From assembly GCA_036479115.1 (NCBI GenBank), contig JAZGFD010000146.1:1-7864 (forward strand): a DNA stretch of 7,864 bases, read 5' to 3'. The DNA comes from UBA7328 sp036479115. Lineage in GTDB: Bacteria > Bacteroidota > Bacteroidia > Chitinophagales > Saprospiraceae. The position numbers were made by a program, and so were the translations under genes. Position 1 is the stretch's first letter. Each line of letters opens with the position of its first letter. This document shows, one piece after another, positions 1 through 5,388 of this stretch. The notes under the pieces are model-generated. The model had not been told where the DNA came from, searched no databases, and saw only the letters and a list, made by a program, of their open reading frames with translations.

Positions 1-21
1 TTTAAAATCAGATTAGAATGA
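1..21 (+). CDS. 3' end of an upstream gene, probably another ABC exporter component (partial)
   Basis: Reading frame 1 from the first base gives FKIRLE followed by TGA at 19-21. This stop overlaps the ATG of the permease (18-20) in a four-base ATGA junction, the usual sign of translational coupling within an operon. In Bacteroidota the permease that follows is commonly preceded by its ATPase or by a sister ABC-2 permease, and a short basic tail would fit a permease C-terminus. Only six residues are visible, so the product cannot be identified. A second frame also ends here (TAG at 14-16), so the assignment rests mainly on the overlap. Confidence 0.4.
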   Translation, partial: FKIRLE

Positions 22-1139
22 GGATACTTGGATTTTTACTGATTAAAGAGTTTAAACAAATATTTAGGAATAAGGCATTATTACCCATGATTTTTATCAT
101 GCCTATCATCCAATTACTCATTATGCCTTTGGCGGCAGATTATGAAGTTAAAAAAATAAATATCTCAATTGTAGATCATGATCGATCCTCTTATTCTAGA
201 GACTTAATATCTGATATTACTGCTTCAGGTTACTTTAGACTGGTGGATTACGGGCACTCTTTTGATGAAGCATTCAGCTATGTCGAATCGAATACTGCTG
301 ATTTGATATTAGAAATTCCTCTGAATTTTGAAAAAGGAATGGTCAGAGATGGGTTACAAAAATTATTTATTGCTGTCAATGCTATTAACGGCACAAAGGC
401 AAATCTGGGAGCTACATATTTGAATACAATAATAAAACAATACAACGCTGATTTACAACTTGATTTGATAAATGCAGGAGCAAATCAAGGAGCTATAAAA
501 ATTGATCTGAATAATTTAAATTGGTTTAATCCTTATCTTAATTATAAGGTATTTATGGTGCCTGGGATTCTGGTTATTTTAGTCACCATGGTAGGAGCTT
601 ATATGTGTTCTCTAAATATTGTAAAAGAAAAAGAGGAAGGTACCATTGAGCAGATCAATGTCTCACCTATTAAAAAGCATCACTATATTTTGGGCAAACT
701 AATTCCTTTTTGGATCATTGGTATTGTTATTTTTTCAATAGGGTTTTTTGGTGTATCATGGATGGTTTATGGCATAGTTCCTTTGGGCAGCATAGCATTA
801 TTATATTGCTATTTGGCATTATTTTTAATAGCTCTTTTGGGGTTTGGATTATTGGTTTCTACCTATTCTGATAATCAGCAACAAGCCATGTCCATTGCAT
901 TCTTTTTTATTATGATATTTATCTTAATGAGTGGTTTGTTTACTCCTATTGAGTCTATGCCAGAATGGGCTAAAGTAGTTGCTCATTTTAATCCAGTCAC
1001 TTACTTTATTGAAGTGATGAGGATGGTAGTACTTAAAGGGAGTGGATTGCCTCATATAAAAAATCACATAGTTATAATGTTAGCTTTTGCTATAGTATTT
1101 AATTGTTGGGCCATATTAAATTACCGTAAAACGACATAA
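18..1139 (+). CDS. ABC-2 type transporter permease (YhhJ/YbhR-like exporter subunit)
   Basis: This 373-residue protein has the layout of the ABC-2 permease family used in drug and other export pumps. A short cytoplasmic N-terminus with the family-like basic/acidic pattern KEFKQIFRNK (about residues 10-19) leads into a first membrane helix at about 20-40. A large extracytoplasmic domain follows (about 41-175), then five C-terminal helices starting near VFMVPGILVILV (about 178). Between the second and third helices lies the conserved cytoplasmic segment KEKEEGTIEQINVSPI, matching the family's 'REREhGTxExLxvxPl' coupling region. The length is normal for the family. It has no nucleotide-binding domain, so it must work with a separate ATPase, presumably encoded upstream outside the window, as the ATGA overlap with the preceding gene suggests. 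The substrate cannot be inferred. No clear terminator follows before the convergent neighbour. Confidence 0.9.
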   Translation: MRILGFLLIKEFKQIFRNKALLPMIFIMPIIQLLIMPLAADYEVKKINISIVDHDRSSYSRDLISDITASGYFRLVDYGHSFDEAFSYVESNTADLILEIPLNFEKGMVRDGLQKLFIAVNAINGTKANLGATYLNTIIKQYNADLQLDLINAGANQGAIKIDLNNLNWFNPYLNYKVFMVPGILVILVTMVGAYMCSLNIVKEKEEGTIEQINVSPIKKHHYILGKLIPFWIIGIVIFSIGFFGVSWMVYGIVPLGSIALLYCYLALFLIALLGFGLLVSTYSDNQQQAMSIAFFFIMIFILMSGLFTPIESMPEWAKVVAHFNPVTYFIEVMRMVVLKGSGLPHIKNHIVIMLAFAIVFNCWAILNYRKTT

Positions 1140-1196
1140 AGAAAAATTGGCTCCACCTGAGTAGTCACTTTAGTTTTATAGATTACACGAATATTT

Positions 1197-2447
1197 TCAG
1201 ATTGCTACAGCCTGCATCAAATAAGCACAAATAATAGCTCCATAAGTCCCCACAGCATAGCCTAAAACTGCCAATAGCGCACCTACAGGAGCTAAGGCAG
1301 GACTAAAAGCCGATGCGACAACGGGTGCTGAAGCAGCTCCTCCTACATTGGCTGTACTTCCGACCGCGACAAAGAAAAATGGGGCTTTTATTACCTTGGC
1401 AGTAACAAAAAGAATGGTCATATGCACCAACATCCAAATTGCCCCAATAGCAAAAAGTCCAAGATTATCAAAGACTTCTCTGATGTTCATTTTCATTCCA
1501 ATAGTGGCTACAAGTATATAAATGAATACAGTGCCCCATCTCGATGCTCCCACACCTTCTAGTTTCTTAGCCCTTGTAAAACTCAGTAAAAAACCAATAG
1601 TAGTGGATACTACTATTAACCAAAAGAACCCAGACAATAAAGAATTAAGTCTAAGAGATTCAATAGTGTCTTTCATGCCAGAAAATAGAGGTACCAACAG
1701 TTCTGCCGCTAAGTGTGACAGTGACACAGATCCAAATGCCACAGCGGCTAATACAAATAGGTCGGTGGTAGTAGGAATACGCTCAATACTGGCTCTGTAA
1801 TCTTCTACTTTCTTTTTTAATGAATCAATAGCTGAAACATCAGCTTTTAACCATTTATCAATTTTATCAGTTACTCCCGCACCATACAGTAATAAGCCAA
1901 TCCAAATATTACCAATGAGAAGATCTACAATGAGCATGGTGCCAAAAAGATTATCGCTTACCTCAAATATCTCTTTCATTGCCGTCTGGTTAGCACCTCC
2001 TCCAATCCAGCTGCCAGCAATTGTACTCAGTCCTCTCCACAGCTGGTCGGGATCAGCGGAAATGAGATCAGGGGCGAGATTCACAATGATCATAACAGCA
2101 ATAGGGCCGCCTATAATTATACCTGCAGATGCAGCAACAAACATGATCAAGGCCTTCGAACCTAGGTTTCTTATAGCTTGAATATCAATACCTAAGCACA
2201 GCAAAACCAAACTGGCAGGAAGTAAATATCGTGAAGCCATATAATATAGATTGGATCCAGTAGGATCTATCCACCCTAATGGCCAGTGTAAAAAGGCAGG
2301 GGCAAAATAACATACCAAAAGGGCAGGGACAAAACGATAAAATTTTTTCCAAAAAGGACTGTCTAAATGAGAAGTGTAAAATACAAATCCCAGAATTATC
2401 ATCAATAAACCAAAGACAATGGCATCATTTGTAAATAGTGGTTCCAT
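1197..2447 (-). CDS. DUF819-family polytopic membrane protein (YjcL-like)
   Basis: This 416-residue, very hydrophobic protein resembles the DUF819 family (YjcL of Bacillus is a member), whose function I do not know to be established. It looks like a transporter of about ten helices built from two similar halves. The first half carries the motif GSWIGGGANQTAM (145-157) and the second carries GSTANVGGAASAP (363-375). Both are glycine/alanine/asparagine-rich breaks in membrane helices, as in secondary carriers with crossing discontinuous helices. A hydrophilic loop of about 30 residues (near 195-225, with several Lys/Asp) separates the halves. The start ATG has no recognisable Shine-Dalgarno sequence, normal for Bacteroidota. 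The gene is convergent with the ABC permease and 108 bp downstream of the GTPase gene on the same strand, so it probably has its own promoter. A solute-carrier role is inferred from the fold pattern only. Confidence 0.87.
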   Translation of the reverse strand: MEPLFTNDAIVFGLLMIILGFVFYTSHLDSPFWKKFYRFVPALLVCYFAPAFLHWPLGWIDPTGSNLYYMASRYLLPASLVLLCLGIDIQAIRNLGSKALIMFVAASAGIIIGGPIAVMIIVNLAPDLISADPDQLWRGLSTIAGSWIGGGANQTAMKEIFEVSDNLFGTMLIVDLLIGNIWIGLLLYGAGVTDKIDKWLKADVSAIDSLKKKVEDYRASIERIPTTTDLFVLAAVAFGSVSLSHLAAELLVPLFSGMKDTIESLRLNSLLSGFFWLIVVSTTIGFLLSFTRAKKLEGVGASRWGTVFIYILVATIGMKMNIREVFDNLGLFAIGAIWMLVHMTILFVTAKVIKAPFFFVAVGSTANVGGAASAPVVASAFSPALAPVGALLAVLGYAVGTYGAIICAYLMQAVAI

Positions 2448-2555
2448 AGTGGCATTTAAGATACAGGTAACTAATCAAGTGGTATGCTTTTGAGATAAAA
2501 AATTGATAGTTGTGTTATATTCATCACATATTATTTTTTGGTTTAAAATCGATTT
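2448..2555 (-). other. Intergenic spacer between the GTPase and DUF819 genes
   Basis: This 108-bp AT-rich spacer should hold the 3' end signals of the GTPase gene and probably the promoter of the DUF819 gene. On the minus strand I find no good match to the Bacteroidota -7 element (TAnnTTTG) with a correctly spaced -33 TTTG, no hairpin with a T-run, and no Shine-Dalgarno sequence before the ATG at 2445-2447. A perfect 12-bp palindrome, AAAATCGATTTT (2545-2556), touches the GTPase stop codon but is too short and unstable to call a terminator. Confidence 0.3.
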
Positions 2556-4280
2556 TTACAGTGCTTCTATTTCAGATTTTATAGCTGTAAGGGAGCTATC
2601 AATATTTTTTATCGAACTTGTAAAATGGGTCAAATCTTCATTTTCTTTACTAAGATGAGAATCAAAATTTTTAAAATTAGCGTTGATTTTCTCCTTGATA
2701 GAAGTGATATACAATTTTAATTTTTCACTGATTTCTTTTTCAAATAGATTTCTCCCTTTCTCTATCTCTGACTCAAAACCAGAAATAATCTTTTTCCTTC
2801 TCAGGCCTAAAGTTACCCCCGCTACTACGAAGCCAAGAGCTGTCAATACACCTCCAGTGATATCAAACAACATTCCATTGGTTACTGCTGCCAGAATTAC
2901 ACCTACAGCAGTAATACCTGATGCGGCTGCAATGTGGCCTCCTATTCTCCCTGATTCTCGAGCAATGGATTCGTCGTAAAAGTTGTCCGTTTGATTTAAA
3001 AATTTTGAAAATGAAGATTGTAAATCCTTTAAAATATTTATCCTTCTGGTAGCGATCTGCCCGAAAAATTCATTATCATTTTTTAGAATAGTTTTACTAT
3101 TTCTAATCTTGAGATCTACGACATTACCCATCTCTTGAATACTGTCAGCAATATCTACTACTCCAGTGTTCAATCTATCTTTTAACTTGAGATTTAACTC
3201 GTTTTCCATACCGGCTAAAAGATTGGTTAACCACAATTTAGGCCCCTCATTCATACCGAATGCAGATTTGAATGACTTACTCAGCATCTGGCCAAAAGTA
3301 AGTCCATCTCGTATCTCTACCAGTTTGGGTTTGGTAATCTTGTCATATTCTATGATTAGACTATCAATAAGGTTGTCTACTTGTCTGCCTGATTTCCCCC
3401 CATGTTTTTGGAGGGTCTTAGCTATATCATTTCTAAATTGTATATCCGTCTCGTATTGTGCTTGACGTACGTCTATGCCTCTTTCTATTCTATTTTTAAT
3501 ATTAAGAAGGGTAGACCTATTGTTCTCAATCTTGAGTAATGGTGCTTTTCCTCCTAAAATTTCATCATCAATGTATTCTCGTAAAGGTAAAAAACCACTA
3601 TTAATTGTGTCCTTCTCTTTTTCTAATTTGGCACTAACAGCAAAAACATTGGGCTTCGCAATTCCCTTTTTTATTGCATAATCTCTAACACCCTGTACGT
3701 TAACTTTGAGGTCATTAGATTCTACTAAATCTTTTTGTTGAAGTACAAAAATTACTTTTTTCCACCATCCTTCTTTTATATAATTAAAAAATTTCCAAGA
3801 AGATTCACGGTATGGATTCTTTGCTTCAAATACAAATACGATTAGGTCTGCACTTGGGATAAATTTTTCTGTAATTTCTTGGTGGTGGGCTATGATGGTA
3901 TTTGTCCCTGGTGTGTCCACTATAGTTACTTCTTTGAGAATATCAACAGGTTGATAGATTTTTTTTAGATATTGATTGATAATAACCTCACTTTCTATTT
4001 CTCCATATACTATTTGCTGTATTGTATCAGTCATAGGCGAAGCAGCCACCTTACAGATATCTTTGCCTGTACTCAGCAAAGCATTAATAAAGCTGCTTTT
4101 CCCTGCTTTTACTTCGCCTACAATTACAAATAAAAAAGGTTCATCAATTTGTAACAACACATCTGCCAGCAACTTTTTAATTTCTTCATTTTGGACTTGA
4201 TCCACTAATGTTTTGAGCTGGTGAGAAGTATCAACTAACTTCAGTTGAATACCAAGTATTTGCTTATCTACAATTGACAT
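2556..4280 (-). CDS. Dynamin-like large GTPase with C-terminal membrane-insertion segment
   Basis: This 574-residue protein has an N-terminal GTPase domain of the bacterial dynamin-like/GTP-binding superfamily. The P-loop is GEVKAGKS (55-62), the likely G2 threonine lies in SPMTDT (81-86), and G3 is DTPG (122-125) after a hydrophobic strand. The G4 position after the strand VIFVL reads QQKD (181-184) instead of the usual [NT]KxD. A long, charged, mostly helical region follows (about 250-445). Then comes a 45-residue hydrophobic, glycine/alanine-rich stretch (about 448-492) that could form a helical hairpin, a basic LRRKK stop, and a final amphipathic coiled-coil-like tail. This order (GTPase, helical stalk, hydrophobic hairpin, helical tail) is typical of bacterial dynamin-like proteins that bind or remodel membranes. 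The gene starts 20 bp after the WbqC-like gene, so the two are probably co-transcribed. Its cellular role is unknown. Confidence 0.85.
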   Translation of the reverse strand: MSIVDKQILGIQLKLVDTSHQLKTLVDQVQNEEIKKLLADVLLQIDEPFLFVIVGEVKAGKSSFINALLSTGKDICKVAASPMTDTIQQIVYGEIESEVIINQYLKKIYQPVDILKEVTIVDTPGTNTIIAHHQEITEKFIPSADLIVFVFEAKNPYRESSWKFFNYIKEGWWKKVIFVLQQKDLVESNDLKVNVQGVRDYAIKKGIAKPNVFAVSAKLEKEKDTINSGFLPLREYIDDEILGGKAPLLKIENNRSTLLNIKNRIERGIDVRQAQYETDIQFRNDIAKTLQKHGGKSGRQVDNLIDSLIIEYDKITKPKLVEIRDGLTFGQMLSKSFKSAFGMNEGPKLWLTNLLAGMENELNLKLKDRLNTGVVDIADSIQEMGNVVDLKIRNSKTILKNDNEFFGQIATRRINILKDLQSSFSKFLNQTDNFYDESIARESGRIGGHIAAASGITAVGVILAAVTNGMLFDITGGVLTALGFVVAGVTLGLRRKKIISGFESEIEKGRNLFEKEISEKLKLYITSIKEKINANFKNFDSHLSKENEDLTHFTSSIKNIDSSLTAIKSEIEAL

Positions 4281-4300
4281 GCAGTTATATCATTTTGATG

Positions 4301-4930
4301 TTAAGAACTCGTTTCTGACCATGATTTTAACAAAACTCCAGTTTCGGGTCCTCTATTCATAATTAAATCAAGAATACTCAAATTAAGTATAAATCCTTGC
4401 TCAATCATAAATATTTGGTCATACTCTGGCAGATTGTTAGACAAAAGTGGGTAATAATGGGATAGTGGAAGGCTTCTATTATCTATTGTAGGTAGTTCTA
4501 TTTGTTTTTTGTACTGATCAGTATATTCTACTGTAATATCGATCTGGCCTATTTTAATAACCCATTCTAATAGGTGATTGTTAAGCAACCACAAGGTTTT
4601 GTACCTTTTTTCAAATATGTTATATAATTCTTCAATATAATGCTCATAATAAGCTCCACTACCATAATTAGTCATCATCATGTGTTTAAATTGATGCCTC
4701 CATTTCTCTTCATAAGCAATGTTGACTTCTGTTATTATCGTTTGGTTGGATTTACCTCTTTTCAAAGGGATAGAAAATTGAAATTTGCCATTTTGTGACG
4801 CAATAAAAAAACGATTCCTTAACGATTTTTTTTGATAATTTTCATGGGCTTCTAAACACAGCCCATTTGCTTTTATTGCAGAAATGAAAACTGAAATAGG
4901 TGGCAAAATATGTGACTCTATTAACAACAT
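4301..4930 (-). CDS. WbqC family protein
   Basis: This 209-residue protein matches the WbqC-like family in length and in its recognisable blocks. The N-terminal half has LEAHENYQKKSLRNR (26-40), then a strand ending FSIPLKRGK (about 52-60). A tryptophan-containing helix region WRHQFKHMMMTNYGSGAYYEHY sits near residues 77-98. The C-terminal half ends with the family-like SILDLIMNRGPE segment. Members occur in O-antigen and other polysaccharide gene clusters and are frequent in Bacteroidota, but their biochemical activity is not established to my knowledge. It is the first gene of an apparent two-gene unit with the dynamin-like GTPase. It is divergent from the secreted repeat protein, with about 330 bp between their chosen starts. 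No polysaccharide synthesis genes are visible nearby. I left the gene symbol empty because this is family membership and not proven orthology to wbqC. Confidence 0.85.
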   Translation of the reverse strand: MLLIESHILPPISVFISAIKANGLCLEAHENYQKKSLRNRFFIASQNGKFQFSIPLKRGKSNQTIITEVNIAYEEKWRHQFKHMMMTNYGSGAYYEHYIEELYNIFEKRYKTLWLLNNHLLEWVIKIGQIDITVEYTDQYKKQIELPTIDNRSLPLSHYYPLLSNNLPEYDQIFMIEQGFILNLSILDLIMNRGPETGVLLKSWSETSS

Positions 4931-5102
4931 TATCTATAGTAGTAAAAATGACCTTAAATGTATCTAATCCATAGAAAATAAAGTTTGTTTTGAAGAGAAA
5001 ACCCGTATAAGGAATTAGACAAATACTTGACAAAAAGCATTATCAATTAAATAAAAGGGGTATCCTGCTTTAACTTGGAAAATTATTTGATATAAGATTA
5101 AG

Positions 5103-5124
5103 AGTATTTTTTTTAAAAAATACT
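5103..5124. repeat. AT-rich perfect palindrome (10-bp arms, 2-base centre)
   Basis: AGTATTTTTT (5103-5112) and AAAAAATACT (5115-5124) are perfect reverse complements separated by TT. Because it is symmetric it could be read on either strand. It lies about 130-150 bp upstream of the preferred start of the repeat protein and about 170 bp upstream of the WbqC-like gene. Possible roles are an operator for a dimeric regulator or a hairpin at an RNA end. Base composition alone makes A/T palindromes fairly likely here. Confidence 0.5.
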
Positions 5125-5173
5125 TCTATCATTTCTCATGTTTTGGCTTTTACAACTACTTCAAATGATTTAT

Positions 5174-5201
5174 TTGACACGATAAAAGTAGGTTGTAATT
5201 A
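5174..5201 (+). promoter_or_regulatory. Candidate promoter for the secreted repeat protein gene
   Basis: TTGACA (5174-5179) is followed after 16 bp by TAATTA (5196-5201), resembling a general -35/-10 pair. Transcription from it would begin near 5208, downstream of the TTG at 5143 and upstream of the ATGs at 5224, 5257 and 5269, so it would fit one of the internal starts. Bacteroidota primary promoters usually follow a different consensus, so this is a weak call. Confidence 0.25.
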
Positions 5202-5256
5202 CTATTCAATCTATGTGAAATCTATGTGGCTATTATTAAGACAATATTTGATAATT

Positions 5257-5388
5257 ATGAAATTGCTAATGAATCTCAACGAACAAATTCTAGAAAATTC
5301 AAGTGAAAGACTTAAAAAGAAATGCACTTTGCTCATTTTATTTTTTTTTTCATTCTCAATTATATCTACGGAGAATATCGCCTCTGCA
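5257..5388 (+). other. Sec signal peptide coding segment
   Basis: From the ATG at 5257 the encoded segment has a polar n-region containing LKKK, a hydrophobic core LLILFFFSFSII, and a c-region ending A-S-A just before HENYES, a good signal peptidase I site. From the alternative ATG at 5269 the n-region would be four residues shorter. There is no lipobox cysteine at the cleavage site, so this is not a lipoprotein. Confidence 0.8.

Larger units (their letters stand above)
4931..5256. promoter_or_regulatory. Divergent intergenic region between WbqC-like gene and secreted repeat protein gene
   Basis: About 330 bp, strongly AT-rich, separate two divergently read genes, so promoters for both should lie here. 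It contains a long T/A palindrome (5103-5124) and two TTGACA boxes on the + strand (5027-5032 and 5174-5179). The second is followed after 16 bp by TAATTA. No convincing TAnnTTTG/-33 pair of the Bacteroidota primary sigma factor was found for either direction. The reading frame of the repeat protein is open back to a TTG at 5143, but the peptide it would add does not look like a secretion signal. I see no RNA gene or small ORF I would support. Confidence 0.45.

Noticed and set aside
1140..1196. Possible bidirectional terminator between the convergent ABC permease and DUF819 genes
   Set aside because: I found no stable inverted repeat in this 57-bp gap, only weak A/T pairing.
1522..2181. Two short + strand open frames inside the DUF819 gene
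   Set aside because: Both are opposite to a clear conserved membrane protein gene and show no protein-like features of their own.
2545..2556. AAAATCGATTTT palindrome at the end of the GTPase gene
   Set aside because: It is only 12 bp with no loop, mostly A/T, and has no following T-run, so it cannot be supported as a terminator or operator.
2683..4200. Several + strand open frames of 68-99 residues inside the GTPase gene
   Set aside because: They lie antisense to a gene with intact P-loop and DTPG motifs. The hydrophobic/serine-rich translations are typical antisense shadows.
4842..5033. 63-residue minus-strand open frame overlapping the start of the WbqC-like gene
   Set aside because: It overlaps the WbqC-like N-terminus in another frame, has no recognisable domain, and half of it is AT-rich intergenic sequence.
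5027..5055. TTGACA with AATAAA 17 bp downstream as a promoter for the repeat gene
   Set aside because: The downstream box is a poor -10, the spacing to the start would leave a leader of about 200 bases, and the match is expected by chance in such AT-rich sequence.
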